40,679 nt of DNA, from contig CAMVJU010000014.1 in the NCBI GenBank assembly GCA_947167935.1, positions 1 through 40,679 on the forward strand, given 5' to 3'. Under the pieces are notes generated by a model, which was not told where the DNA came from, made no database searches, and saw only the letters and a list, made by a program, of their open reading frames with translations. The translations under genes were made by a program, and so were the position numbers. This DNA is from an uncultured Prevotellaceae bacterium. GTDB taxonomy: Bacteria; Bacteroidota; Bacteroidia; Bacteroidales; Bacteroidaceae. Shown piece by piece: positions 31,066-39,893 of this stretch (positions are counted from its first letter, which is position 1; every line of letters starts with the position of its first letter).

Positions 31066-33153
31066 CTACTTTATCATGTCGACAGAGCGACGGAGGAAAG
31101 CGTCGAGGGCGGCACCCTTCAGCATACCGTTCTGCAAGAGGGCGAGGTCGATGAGCTGGTGAATCACGTCGTTCTGAGCAGCAAAACCGCTGATGAGCTG
31201 CTGCTTCTTGTCCTTCTGCTCGTCGATGGCCTTCTGCGTGTTGGCCTTCTCGTCCTTCTCTTCCTGAGTAATCTCCTCCGGCTTCTTCTTGTCTGTCTTC
31301 TGATTGATGGCAGCCAAGCGGGCTTCCTGACCCTTCAGCTCTGCCTCGATGGGCTGGAGCTGAGTTGAGAGTTCAGAGTTGAGCGTTGAGAGAACTGCCT
31401 TCACCAAGCGGTGGTCGCTGTTCAGCACGAGGTTGAATGAGTCGGGCATCTGACCGTAGAAGGCCATACCACTCTGATAGCGGCTCATCTCCTTCATACG
31501 GCGCATCCACTCGTTCTGCGTGATAACCACAGGACGCTGCTCCTCACCAAGGGCGTTCACCTCGACAATGAACTCAGTCTTGTCGAGCTTCGGCAGCTGA
31601 GAGGTGAAGACGGCTGACAGATTGTCACGCTCGCTGTCGCTCAGGTTACTCTTTGGAGCATCCTCCTTCTGAATGAGGTGGTCGATGGTGTCAGCATCCA
31701 CGCGAGTGAAGCGGCTCTTCTCGAACTTCTGCTCCAGCGTCTGGATGCAGGGCACGTCGAGCTGTCCGTCGAGCAAGAGCACAGAGTAGCCCTTATCCTG
31801 GGCTGCCTTGATATAGCTGTACTGCTCGTCCTTGTCGGTGGCGTAGAGGTAGACGAGGTTGCCGTCCTTGTCCTTCTGGCCAGCCTCGATGAGCGTCTTG
31901 TATTCGTCGAAGGTAAAATACTTGCCCTCCGTGTCCTTCATCAGCGAGAACTCCTTGGCACGGTCATAGAAATTCTCCTCGGTCAGGATGCCGTAGTTGA
32001 TGAAGAGTTTCAGGTCGTCCCACTTCTCCTCGTAGGCCTTGCGGTCCTCGTTGAAGATGGCCTTCAGGCGGTCGCTCACCTTCTTCGTGATGTAGGTGGA
32101 AATCTTCTTCACCTCGCGGTCGCTCTGCAGATAGCTACGCGAGACGTTCAGAGGAATATCGGGCGAGTCAATGACGCCGTGCAGCAGCGTGAGGAACTCA
32201 GGCACGATGCCCTCCACCTGATCCGTCACAAACACCTGGTTGCAGTAGAGCTGAATCTTGTTCTTCTGCAGCTCCAGCGAGTTCTTGATGCGGGGGAAGT
32301 AAAGAATACCCGTCAGGTTGAAGGGATAGTCGACGTTGAGGTGAATCCAGAACAGCGGCTCGTCCTGCATGGGATAGAGTGTACGATAGAACGACTTGTA
32401 GTCCTCGTCCTTCAGCGTCGACGGCGCCTTCGTCCACAGCGGCTCCACATTATTAATAATGTTGTCCTCGGCGGTGTCCACCATCTTCTTCTCGTCGCTG
32501 CTCCACTCCTGCTTCTTGCCGAAGGCGATGGAAACGGGCAGGAACTTGCAGTATTTCTGCAGCAGGCCCTCAATCTTCTGCTTGTCGAGGAACTCCTTGC
32601 AGTCGTCGTCGATGTAGAGGATGATGTCTGTCCCCCTTTCCAAAGGCGCGCCTGTTGCGACGGATTTGTAATCCGGCGCATCGTCAATCTCGAAGGCAGG
32701 GCTGCCGTCGCAGCTCCACTTCACGGCCTTGGCGCCTTCCTTGTAGCTCTTGGTGACGATTTCCACCTTCTTCGACACCATGAACGAGCTGTAGAAGCCC
32801 AAGCCAAAGTGGCCGATGATGTTGTTGGCCTGATCCTTGTACTTCTCCAGGAAGTCGTTCACGCCCGAGAAGGCAATCTGGTTGATGTACTTGTCAATCT
32901 CCTCCTCGGTCATGCCGATGCCGTGGTCGCTAATGGTGATGGTGCCCTTCTCTGTGTCGAGGCTGACGTGTACGGTCAGGTCGCCTAAGTCGCCCTTGAA
33001 CTCACCCTGTGCGGCCAGGGTCTTTATCTTCTGCGTAGCGTCGACGGCATTGCTCACCATCTCACGCAGGAAGATTTCGTGATCACTGTAGAGGAATTTC
33101 TTGATAACCGGGAAGATGTTCTCGGTTGTCACTCCGATGTTACCTTTTTGCAT
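31066..33153 (-). CDS. htpG: Molecular chaperone HtpG (Hsp90)
   Basis: ATP-dependent chaperone, cytoplasmic, 695 aa. GHKL ATPase motifs: NAVDAT (36-41), ISDHGIGMTEEEI and GHFGLGFYSSFMV. The middle domain has FPRIKNSLELQKNKIQLYCN, and LPKLDKTEFIVEVN precedes the C-terminal dimerisation domain. Within the C-terminal domain, KAVLSTLNSELSTQLQPIEA contains a short stretch encoded by CTCAACTCTGAACTCTCAAC-type repeats that looks inserted. A sigma-54-type -24/-12 promoter precedes the gene (33199-33213), and a strong terminator follows. Confidence 0.96.
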   Translation of the reverse strand: MQKGNIGVTTENIFPVIKKFLYSDHEIFLREMVSNAVDATQKIKTLAAQGEFKGDLGDLTVHVSLDTEKGTITISDHGIGMTEEEIDKYINQIAFSGVNDFLEKYKDQANNIIGHFGLGFYSSFMVSKKVEIVTKSYKEGAKAVKWSCDGSPAFEIDDAPDYKSVATGAPLERGTDIILYIDDDCKEFLDKQKIEGLLQKYCKFLPVSIAFGKKQEWSSDEKKMVDTAEDNIINNVEPLWTKAPSTLKDEDYKSFYRTLYPMQDEPLFWIHLNVDYPFNLTGILYFPRIKNSLELQKNKIQLYCNQVFVTDQVEGIVPEFLTLLHGVIDSPDIPLNVSRSYLQSDREVKKISTYITKKVSDRLKAIFNEDRKAYEEKWDDLKLFINYGILTEENFYDRAKEFSLMKDTEGKYFTFDEYKTLIEAGQKDKDGNLVYLYATDKDEQYSYIKAAQDKGYSVLLLDGQLDVPCIQTLEQKFEKSRFTRVDADTIDHLIQKEDAPKSNLSDSERDNLSAVFTSQLPKLDKTEFIVEVNALGEEQRPVVITQNEWMRRMKEMSRYQSGMAFYGQMPDSFNLVLNSDHRLVKAVLSTLNSELSTQLQPIEAELKGQEARLAAINQKTDKKKPEEITQEEKDEKANTQKAIDEQKDKKQQLISGFAAQNDVIHQLIDLALLQNGMLKGAALDAFLRRSVDMIK

Positions 33154-33198
33154 AGTCTTTTATTTTGTTTTCGTTTTGTTACGCTGAAAAAATCCAAA

Positions 33199-33213
33199 GC
33201 AAATATCGTGCCA
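33199..33213 (-). promoter_or_regulatory. Sigma-54-type -24/-12 promoter of htpG
   Basis: On the minus strand TGGCACG-ATAT-TTGC, followed by T, matches the sigma-54 consensus TGGCACGNNNNTTGCW exactly, with the required 10 nt between GG and GC. It is 45 nt before the ATG at 33153. No TAnnTTTG element is seen in this gap. Confidence 0.65.
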
Positions 33214-33270
33214 CTTATAAAGGATGCAAAAAAAACTCAGCTTCTTTTTAAAAATGTCAGAATAATTGCG

Positions 33271-33278
33271 TAAATTTG
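33271..33278 (+). promoter_or_regulatory. Promoter -7 element for the GH3 gene
   Basis: TAAATTTG followed by CATCC, 36 nt before ATG 33314. Confidence 0.6.
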
Positions 33279-33313
33279 CATCCTGAATCAACAACAACAG
33301 AAATCATATCAAC

Positions 33314-35647
33314 ATGAAGAGACTACTGACTATTGCCGTGATGGCCTCAATGGCCCTGACAATGACGGCACAGCGCCCCGCTATTCCCAGCGACGCTGCC
33401 ATCGAGAAAAAGATTGAGAAGAAACTGTCGAAGATGACCCTCGACGAGAAGGTCGGCCAGATGCTGGAGCTGAACTTCGACCTCATGGGATCGTATGATG
33501 CCAACAGGGTTTGGACGCTGAACGAGACGATGCTCGACACCTGCATACAGAAGTGGAAGGTGGGCAGCATCCTCAACGCTCCTGGCACACGGGCCTCCAC
33601 TGTGGAGCAATGGCAAGAGTGGATTCGCCTGATTCAGGAGAAGTCGATGAAATACTTAGGCATCCCCGACATCTACGGCCTCGACCATAATCACGGCGTT
33701 ACCTATACGCAGAAGGGCACGCTCTTCCCCCAGCCCATCAACCTGGCCGCATCGTTCAATACGGAGCTGGCTCGCACAGGTGCTGAGATTTGCGCCTACG
33801 AGAGTCGTGCCGGCAACTGCCCCTGGGTGTACAACCCTGTGACCGACCTGTGTCGTGACCCGCGCTGGAGCCGTATCTGGGAGAGCTTCGGCGAAGATCC
33901 CATCGTCAATGCACGTATGGCGGAGGCTGAGATCAAAGGCTATCAAGGCGATGATCCCAACCACTTGGGCAAATACAACGTGGCTGCCTGCATCAAGCAC
34001 TACTTCGCCTACGGAGCTCCTCACACGGGTAAGGACCGCACGCCGGCCTATGTGTCGCCGCAGATGCTTCGCGAAAAGTATTTCGAGCCCTTCAAGGCAG
34101 CTATTCAGGCTGGTGCGCTGACGCTGATGGTCAATTCAGGCAGCATCAACGGAATGCCTGTGCACGCCAGCTACGAATATCTGACAAAATGGCTGAAGGA
34201 AGACCTGCAATGGGACGGTATGATTGTGACCGACTGGGCCGACATTAATAATTTGTTCACACGCGAGCGCGTAGCCAAGGACAAGAAAGATGCCATCCGC
34301 ATCGCCATCAATGCAGGCGTCGATATGTCGATGGACCCCTACAGCGTTGATTTCTGCATCCTGCTGAAGGAACTGGTACAGGAAGGCAAGGTGAGCCAGG
34401 AGCGCATCGATGATGCCGTTCGCCGCATCCTCAGAGTAAAGTACCGTCTCGGTCTGTTCGACCAACCCAACACAGGTGGCAAGGGCTATGAGAAGTTCGG
34501 ATCGCAGGAGCACGCTGAGAAGGCCCTCCATGCCGCAGAGGAAGGAATCGTTCTGCTGAAGAATGAAGGAAATACCCTGCCTCTCACCTCACCCCTCTCA
34601 CCTCACACTTCTAAAATTCTCCTTACCGGCCCCAACGCCAACCAGATGCGCTGCCTCAACGGCGGATGGAGCTACACCTGGCAAGGAAGCAACGCCGAGG
34701 ACTTAGCCGAGCAGTACAACACCATCTACGAAGCCCTCTGCAACAAGTACGGCAAGGACCACATCATCCTGGAGCAGGGTGTGACCTACAACGAACGTGG
34801 CGCCTACTGGCAGGAGAACAAGCCTGAGATTGAGAAGGCTGTGGCTGCCGCTGCCCAGGCCGACGTCATCATTGCCTGCATTGGCGAGAACAGCTATTGC
34901 GAGACGCCTGGCAACCTCACCGACTTGTGGATGTCGGAGAACCAGCGCAACCTGGTGAAGGAACTGGCGAAGACGGGCAAGCCCCTCATCCTCGTGCTGA
35001 ACGAGGGCCGTCCGCGTCTCATGACCGACATCGAGCCGTTGGCTAAGGCCATCGTCCACATCTTCCTGCCTGGCAACTATGGAGCTGATGCGCTGGCCAA
35101 TCTGCTGGCTGGCGATGCCAACTTCTCGGCAAAGATGCCCTACACCTATCCGCGTGAGATCAACTCGCTGGCCAACTACGACTACAAGGTGTCTGAGGAG
35201 GTGGGCACGATGGCCGGCGCCTACAACTACGATGCAAAGGTCAGCCTGCTGTGGCCCTTCGGCTACGGCCTCAGCTACACCACGTTTGAATACGGCAACC
35301 TGCGTGCAGACAAGTCCAGCTTCACAGCCGACGATGTGCTGACCGTCTCAGTCGATATCAAGAACACGGGTAATAAAGTGGGCAAGGAGGCTGTACTGCT
35401 CTACAGCTCCGACCTCATCGCTTCATTGACGCCTGACAACAAACGTCTGCGTGATTTCCAGAAAATAGAATTGCAGCCTGGCGAGACGAAGACCGTCACG
35501 TTCAAGCTGCCTGCAAAGAGTATGGCCTTCGTGGGTGCCGACGGGCGCTGGACATTGGAAGAGGGCGACTTCGTCCTGCGTGCAGGAGGTCTGCAGCTGC
35601 CTGTCAATTGCACAGCTACGAAAATCTGGGATGAACCGAATATTTAG
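33314..35647 (+). CDS. Glycoside hydrolase family 3 beta-glucosidase (BglX type)
   Basis: Exported GH3 enzyme removing terminal beta-linked glucose or similar residues; 777 aa. Signal peptide [20 protein letters not shown]. The TIM-barrel domain has the nucleophile in MIVTDWADI (Asp307); [15 protein letters not shown] is the substrate-binding KH motif. The alpha/beta sandwich follows ([20 protein letters not shown]), then a fibronectin type III-like domain ([20 protein letters not shown]). Between EGNTLPL and [11 protein letters not shown] lies a short [11 protein letters not shown] stretch encoded by CTCACCTCACC repeats, which appears inserted. Monocistronic; convergent with tyrA. Confidence 0.92.
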   Translation: MKRLLTIAVMASMALTMTAQRPAIPSDAAIEKKIEKKLSKMTLDEKVGQMLELNFDLMGSYDANRVWTLNETMLDTCIQKWKVGSILNAPGTRASTVEQWQEWIRLIQEKSMKYLGIPDIYGLDHNHGVTYTQKGTLFPQPINLAASFNTELARTGAEICAYESRAGNCPWVYNPVTDLCRDPRWSRIWESFGEDPIVNARMAEAEIKGYQGDDPNHLGKYNVAACIKHYFAYGAPHTGKDRTPAYVSPQMLREKYFEPFKAAIQAGALTLMVNSGSINGMPVHASYEYLTKWLKEDLQWDGMIVTDWADINNLFTRERVAKDKKDAIRIAINAGVDMSMDPYSVDFCILLKELVQEGKVSQERIDDAVRRILRVKYRLGLFDQPNTGGKGYEKFGSQEHAEKALHAAEEGIVLLKNEGNTLPLTSPLSPHTSKILLTGPNANQMRCLNGGWSYTWQGSNAEDLAEQYNTIYEALCNKYGKDHIILEQGVTYNERGAYWQENKPEIEKAVAAAAQADVIIACIGENSYCETPGNLTDLWMSENQRNLVKELAKTGKPLILVLNEGRPRLMTDIEPLAKAIVHIFLPGNYGADALANLLAGDANFSAKMPYTYPREINSLANYDYKVSEEVGTMAGAYNYDAKVSLLWPFGYGLSYTTFEYGNLRADKSSFTADDVLTVSVDIKNTGNKVGKEAVLLYSSDLIASLTPDNKRLRDFQKIELQPGETKTVTFKLPAKSMAFVGADGRWTLEEGDFVLRAGGLQLPVNCTATKIWDEPNI

Positions 35648-35687
35648 CTTTTAGCTATTGGCTAACAGCTAACAGCCAAAAGCCAGC
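35646..35687. terminator. Repeat-built hairpin between convergent bglX-like gene and tyrA
   Basis: AGCTTTTAGCTATTGGCTAA followed by CAGCTAACAGCCAAAAGCC: GGCT/AGCC and GCTTTT/AAAAGC arms can fold. It is made of short GCTAACA/GCTATTG units and sits between two convergent stops. Confidence 0.5.
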
Positions 35688-35689
35688 AC

Positions 35690-36481
35690 CTACTTGACCT
35701 CGATATCGCGACGAACATTGTCACGAATCTTGGTCAAGTATTTTTTCATGCCATCGCCATCCTTCGTGTCGATAATCTCCAGGAGTTCCTTCAGCTCCGT
35801 GCGAATCTGACTGACCTGATCGTGGGTGTAGGGGTTGAAGAGGATTTCCTGCAGCAGGTAGTCGTCTTCATTCAGCACGCCCTTGGCAATGCGCATGTGA
35901 CGCTTGAAAGTGGTGCCAGGAGCATCCTGATGCTTCATCACGGCAGCAAAGACAAAGGTTGAGACGAAGGGGATACTGAGCGAGTAGGCCACCGTCTTGT
36001 CATGCTCCTCGAAGGTGTACTCATAGATGTTCAGGCCCAGCTTCTGGTAGAGGTCCTTGAAGAAGATGCGGCCCATGTAGTCGCCCTCGCTGATGATGAT
36101 GGCGTTCTCCTCGGAGAGCTGCTGCAGGTTGGCGAAGGTAGGACCGAACATCGGGTGCGTAGAGACATAGCGCATACCCGTCTGTTCATAAAAGTCCTTC
36201 AGGTCGGTCTTCACTGAGGCGATGTCGCTGATGATACACTCCTTCGGCAGGTGGGGAATCACCTCCTTGAACACAGGAATGGTGTATTTCAGCGTGACGG
36301 CGTTGATCAGCAGCTCGGGCTTGAACGCCTCAATCTCCTCGTAGGATGTAAACCGCTGACAGTTGTAGGTAAACCTCATGCGCATGGGGTCACGCTCAAA
36401 CACGGCCACCTCGTGATCAAAACTCAGCAGGTCGATGAAGAAGCTTCCCATCTTGCCTGCACCCATTACTAATATCTTCAT
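35690..36481 (-). CDS. tyrA: Prephenate dehydrogenase
   Basis: NAD-dependent oxidation of prephenate to 4-hydroxyphenylpyruvate for tyrosine synthesis; 263 aa. Rossmann motif ILVMGAGKMGSFF at the N-terminus; SDIASVKTDLKDF and STHPMFGPT carry the catalytic His region; EEHDKTVAYSLSIPF is the helical dimerisation start. Short form without chorismate mutase or ACT domain. Promoter TACCTTTG at 36510. Confidence 0.92.
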   Translation of the reverse strand: MKILVMGAGKMGSFFIDLLSFDHEVAVFERDPMRMRFTYNCQRFTSYEEIEAFKPELLINAVTLKYTIPVFKEVIPHLPKECIISDIASVKTDLKDFYEQTGMRYVSTHPMFGPTFANLQQLSEENAIIISEGDYMGRIFFKDLYQKLGLNIYEYTFEEHDKTVAYSLSIPFVSTFVFAAVMKHQDAPGTTFKRHMRIAKGVLNEDDYLLQEILFNPYTHDQVSQIRTELKELLEIIDTKDGDGMKKYLTKIRDNVRRDIEVK

Positions 36482-36509
36482 AGTGTCGTTGATACTTGTT
36501 TTGCGGCTG

Positions 36510-36517
36510 CAAAGGTA
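36510..36517 (-). promoter_or_regulatory. Promoter -7 element for tyrA
   Basis: TACCTTTGC on the minus strand, 29 nt before ATG 36481. A GTACCTT/AAGGTAC inverted repeat lies just upstream at about 36580-36601. Confidence 0.55.
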
Positions 36518-36675
36518 CGAATAAGCGAGAGAATAGCAAAAAGAAAACGGCTTTTTCTTTTTCTATTCCGAGCGAAAGTACCTTCGACGAAGTCAAAGGT
36601 ACAAAGAAACGAGCAAAAAGATCGGCGGTTAACTTTTATTAACTAGCATTCTTCCTCATATCTTAGAATTTTTCG

Positions 36676-36683
36676 TATATTTG
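36676..36683 (+). promoter_or_regulatory. Promoter -7 element for the LruC-domain lipoprotein
   Basis: TATATTTG followed by CAGC, 59 nt before ATG 36742. Confidence 0.6.
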
Positions 36684-36741
36684 CAGCAAAATGTATCGTA
36701 TTGACAATTATCAAGAGGATTAACTAAAAAACAGAACTAAC

Positions 36742-38736
36742 ATGAACAACAAATCTTATTTCGCTATTTTAGGGATTGCAACCACCATGTTGGGTGGGAT
36801 GCTCCTTTCATCATGCAGCAGTGATGACAATCTTTATAGTACGGACAAGGTGGAACAGCTTGCAAATGAACAATATGCCGCTTCTTTTGAGAAGACTTTC
36901 GGCAAGGTCGGCTCTGAGGTGGATTGGGGTTTCAGCAGCAAGCATTTCAATGCGCGAGCCATCACACGTGCTAAAGGTGATTATGATGATTCCAAAGGCA
37001 ACATACAGCCTGAAATCAATTTCCCAGTTGACTGTGCTGACAGCTATTATCAGGATGCCGTACCAGAAGGTGTTGGCAAACTGCCTACAAATGGTGCCGG
37101 ACCGGGTTCATATTTCATTGATGCTGGAACCGAATCCGTTTCCACATGGGCTGGCGCCAGCACAATCTATGTAAAGGGCACCGTTGATTTGTCTGATGGC
37201 GATGGAGACAAAACAGCCACGACATGGAACTTTGCTCCGGATTATCGTTCGACAATCTATCTGGTGAAGGGCTCAAAGTTAATCTTAGGCGAGGCCAGTG
37301 CCTACAATTTCAATGTTGAAGCCATCTATATTGCAGAAGGAGCAACATTGGAGACGGCAGATTTCCTCAAGGCTAACAATAAAACGAAGATCTACAATCG
37401 CGGAACCATCAAAGCGGGCACTTTTGAGGTCAACACGTCCAGTTTCCTTCATAATGATGGCACGCTGGAAGCAGAAAGCGTGAATGCCGAAAGCAACGAC
37501 AGCAGAATCGTCAACGACAACACTATTAATTCTGCAACTGTTGTAGTGAATGCAGGTGCTGTGATGAACAATGCCGAGTGGACCGTTACTGGCACTACCC
37601 ATATCAATTCCAACAACTCCGGCTGGGTAAACAACGGACACTGGACAACTAAAAATTATGCTTATATCGGCGGTAGCTGGAACGTGATCAACAATTGTTT
37701 CCTTGAGGTGACTAACGATTTTGAAATGAACATTTCATCCGTACAAGGAGCATTCAGGATTGATACCGGTGGTGGTGTATTGACAAAGAATTTCTATGGA
37801 GGCAGGGATTCAAGTACAGGTGCCATCTCAGGTCCGTTCAAAATCGTGATGAATCCGAATGCTGTATTTGTCGTTTCGGAAACTGCCCAGTTTGAGAGTG
37901 GACGCTTTTCCGTCGGGGATGATTATGCATATGGAATCTATGGTCCCTTAGAAGGAGGATATGCCGTGTTCCAGGCAAAGAAAATTGTCAGACACTCCAG
38001 TCTTGAAGGCACTTGGGGAGCAGTTACCTATCGCGGCCATTTGTACGTTTCTGCAGAAGAACATTTTGCACAAGGAAACGACGGCATGGCTTCCCACCCG
38101 TATATCTGTGCGCAAGACGGTTTCGAAATAGCCGACAATATCTATGCAGATGGCTTCAACTCCGGCAAGCCCAATATCACCATTCCTCAGTCACTTTGCA
38201 GCCCAGGCTTCAACGGCGGTAACCCGCTCTATCGTGTGATTGCCGAAGACCTGTCGGCTTCAGAAGCTGGTGACTTCGACTTTAACGATGTCGTCTTCGA
38301 TGTTGTGAAGTATGATGCTGCTACTAACAAGACTACACTGAAGCTGATCTGCGCAGGTGGTGTGCTTCCTCTGAGAGTGAGGGGAGCCAACCAGGCTAAT
38401 GGCGTAGAGATTCACAGCGTGTTTGGACAGGTAGCTCCCGACGAAAAGGGTAACTATCAAATGTTCAACACCGGTGCCGGTCCTTCTGTGCCAGAGGCCA
38501 CCTTCACCGTTGAGGGCGAATACACCACTCCTGAACAGATCAAGAACATCATCATCGAGGTCGAGAAGAATCATGTATGGATGCCCCTCCCCGCCAATCG
38601 TGGCGAGGCAGCATGCAAGATCCTGGTTGACGATACGTTCAAGCCTGTTGCTGAAAGAAAGAACATTGCCGACAAGCATCAGAGATTCACCGACTACGTC
38701 CAAGGTGAATTCCAGGATGAATTCTGGTGGAAGTAA
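36742..38736 (+). CDS. LruC-domain surface lipoprotein
   Basis: 664 aa. Signal peptide with lipobox LSSC followed by SSDDN, typical of surface-exposed Bacteroidetes lipoproteins. The middle (about residues 140-430) is a long beta-solenoid-like run of Asn/Gly/Thr-rich strands (AEGATLETADFLKANN, NRGTIKAGTFEVN, NDNTINSATVVVNAGAVMNN). The C-terminal domain has AEDLSASEAGDFDFNDVVFD, the LruC signature, probably calcium-binding by its Asp cluster. Likely cell-surface adhesin or matrix component; ligand unknown. It is followed by GACATAAGG hairpin repeats rather than a classic terminator. Confidence 0.85.
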   Translation: MNNKSYFAILGIATTMLGGMLLSSCSSDDNLYSTDKVEQLANEQYAASFEKTFGKVGSEVDWGFSSKHFNARAITRAKGDYDDSKGNIQPEINFPVDCADSYYQDAVPEGVGKLPTNGAGPGSYFIDAGTESVSTWAGASTIYVKGTVDLSDGDGDKTATTWNFAPDYRSTIYLVKGSKLILGEASAYNFNVEAIYIAEGATLETADFLKANNKTKIYNRGTIKAGTFEVNTSSFLHNDGTLEAESVNAESNDSRIVNDNTINSATVVVNAGAVMNNAEWTVTGTTHINSNNSGWVNNGHWTTKNYAYIGGSWNVINNCFLEVTNDFEMNISSVQGAFRIDTGGGVLTKNFYGGRDSSTGAISGPFKIVMNPNAVFVVSETAQFESGRFSVGDDYAYGIYGPLEGGYAVFQAKKIVRHSSLEGTWGAVTYRGHLYVSAEEHFAQGNDGMASHPYICAQDGFEIADNIYADGFNSGKPNITIPQSLCSPGFNGGNPLYRVIAEDLSASEAGDFDFNDVVFDVVKYDAATNKTTLKLICAGGVLPLRVRGANQANGVEIHSVFGQVAPDEKGNYQMFNTGAGPSVPEATFTVEGEYTTPEQIKNIIIEVEKNHVWMPLPANRGEAACKILVDDTFKPVAERKNIADKHQRFTDYVQGEFQDEFWWK

Positions 38737-38749
38737 CAACACTTTTTCT

Positions 38750-38828
38750 GACAGAAGGACATAGGAACATATTTTTTCCGACATAAGGACATAGGGACAT
38801 AATTTTGTTCCTATGTTCTTTTGTCTAA
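38750..38828 (+). repeat. GACATAAGG hairpin repeat, copy downstream of the LruC gene
   Basis: After a first GACAGAAGGACATAGGAAC, the arm 38780-38798 pairs with 38807-38825 at 18 of 19 positions (two G-U). Same element as at 39848-39893. Confidence 0.85.
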
Positions 38829-38886
38829 GAAGAAAAAAACTGAGAAACTCTTTGCCGTTTTATTTTTTATGTCTATCTTTGCACGC
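38811..38886 (+). promoter_or_regulatory. Promoter cassette of the DUF3990 operon, copy 1
   Basis: Contains TATCTTTG (38874-38881) followed by CACG, 42 nt before ATG 38923. The about 75-bp block from CCTATGTTCTTTTGTCTAAG to the promoter is repeated almost exactly at 40391-40467. Confidence 0.65.
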
Positions 38887-38922
38887 CAGATGGCTGCGAA
38901 GACAATTATTTATTTCCAACAA

Positions 38923-39138
38923 ATGAGCAAATACGAAATACCTTTCCTCACATCGTGCATACATGCGTTTGGACGGCGCTTCTCTATGACACGCCAGGCA
39001 GCATTCCGCTATCTGCATGAGCATAAAGGACTTGCGTTCTTGATCGAGTTCTACGATGTGGAGCACCTGCAGTCAATGGACGAGACCATAGACGACTTGC
39101 TCATTGTTTGCCAAAAGAATGGAGGGACACTGGCATGA
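38923..39138 (+). CDS. DUF3791 protein, putative antitoxin
   Basis: 71 aa, helical: MSKYEIPFLTSCIHAFGRRF, then FRYLHEHKGLAFLIEFYDVE and MDETIDDLLIVCQKNGG, matching the DUF3791 pattern (phenylalanine/tyrosine-rich core, FYD near the end of helix 3). DUF3791 genes are commonly found directly upstream of DUF3990 genes, as here. ATG 38923 is chosen because the promoter TATCTTTG lies at 38874; the longer frame from 38821 is repeat and leader. Its stop overlaps the next start (ATGA). Antitoxin role is inferred from size and arrangement. Confidence 0.78.
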   Translation: MSKYEIPFLTSCIHAFGRRFSMTRQAAFRYLHEHKGLAFLIEFYDVEHLQSMDETIDDLLIVCQKNGGTLA

Positions 39139-39623
39139 CACTCTATCACGGCACCAATGCAGACATAGAGACAATAGACCTCAACCGGGGCCTGCGACAC
39201 AAGGACTTCGGAAAGGGGTTCTATCTGACGCCCGACAAAACAACAGCCATCCGTATGGCACAGAAGAAAGAACGGCTCTTCGGTGGCACGGCGACACTAA
39301 TTACCTATGAGATGGACGATGCGGCCCTACATTCGGAGCTGAAAGTGAAAATCTTTCCCGAGAAAGCCTGTGTGGAGTGGCTCATCTTTGTCGATGCCAA
39401 TCGCGACAGGAAAGCTGTAACACCCATTCACGATTATGATATCGTCATTGGCCCGATAGCCGATGACGGCGTTGTGCTCCAACTCACTAACTTCCGCGAA
39501 GGAATCTACACACCCGAGCAGGCCGCCGCACAGCTTCAGGACAGATATCTGGATCAGCAGTATTATTTTGGAACAGAGCAGGCCCTGCGTTTCCTCCATA
39601 AAACAAATGTCGAAGTCGTATGA
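39135..39623 (+). CDS. DUF3990 protein, ADP-ribosyltransferase-like putative toxin
   Basis: 162 aa. MTLYHGTNADIETIDLNRGL begins with the His-Gly-Thr motif of ADP-ribosyltransferase folds, followed by KDFGKGFYLTPDKTTAIRMA (the aromatic-rich NAD-pocket strand), TLITYEMDD, and later VIGPIADDGVVLQLTNF. These fit DUF3990, a family I associate with ADP-ribosyltransferase-like toxins or regulators. ATG 39135 (rather than TTG 39108) gives the 4-bp overlap with DUF3791 and starts right at the first motif. Substrate unknown; enzymatic activity not demonstrable from sequence. Confidence 0.8.
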   Translation: MTLYHGTNADIETIDLNRGLRHKDFGKGFYLTPDKTTAIRMAQKKERLFGGTATLITYEMDDAALHSELKVKIFPEKACVEWLIFVDANRDRKAVTPIHDYDIVIGPIADDGVVLQLTNFREGIYTPEQAAAQLQDRYLDQQYYFGTEQALRFLHKTNVEVV

Positions 39624-39862
39624 ACCAGCCCACCCATCATCAAATAGCCACTTACCTCATCGACTACGCCCTGAGCGAGTTGGTAAAGTATGTGATGGAA
39701 GATACGGGCTGTTCCATCGAGAAGGCTATGGAGCGCGTGTATAACTCACCGCTGATGAATGCCCTCCAGGACGAGGAGGGAGAGTTATACGTGCAAAGCC
39801 CAGCATATCTGTATGAGTTAATGGGACATAAAGACATAATTTTTTCTGACAGAAGGACATAG
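39620..39862 (+). CDS. Third gene of the DUF3990 operon, small helical protein
   Basis: 80 aa: HHQIATYLIDYALSELVKYV, then EDTGCSIEKAMERVYNSPLM and LYVQSPAYLYELMG. The pattern (helix, EAM..VYNS, then LY.QS..YLYE) is one I have seen in small proteins beside DUF3791/DUF3990 genes. Start overlaps the DUF3990 stop (ATGA). The last 11 residues (HKDIIFSDRRT) are encoded by the GACATAAGG repeat, so the natural C-terminus has been replaced or extended by the repeat. Probable second antitoxin or accessory factor. Confidence 0.7.
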   Translation: MNQPTHHQIATYLIDYALSELVKYVMEDTGCSIEKAMERVYNSPLMNALQDEEGELYVQSPAYLYELMGHKDIIFSDRRT

Positions 39863-39893
39863 GGACATAATTTTGTTCCTATGTTCTTTTGTC
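39848..39893 (+). repeat. 19-bp G-U hairpin of the GACATAAGG family
   Basis: GACAGAAGGACATAGGGAC (39848-39866), loop ATAATTTT, GTTCCTATGTTCTTTTGTC (39875-39893). All 19 positions pair on the + strand RNA (16 Watson-Crick, 3 G-U). It follows the DUF3990 operon and may end its transcript, though there is no T-run. Confidence 0.9.

Noticed and set aside
31678..32988. 436-aa + strand ORF opposite htpG
   Set aside because: Antisense shadow with Val/Leu/His-rich composition; htpG motifs on the other strand are unambiguous.
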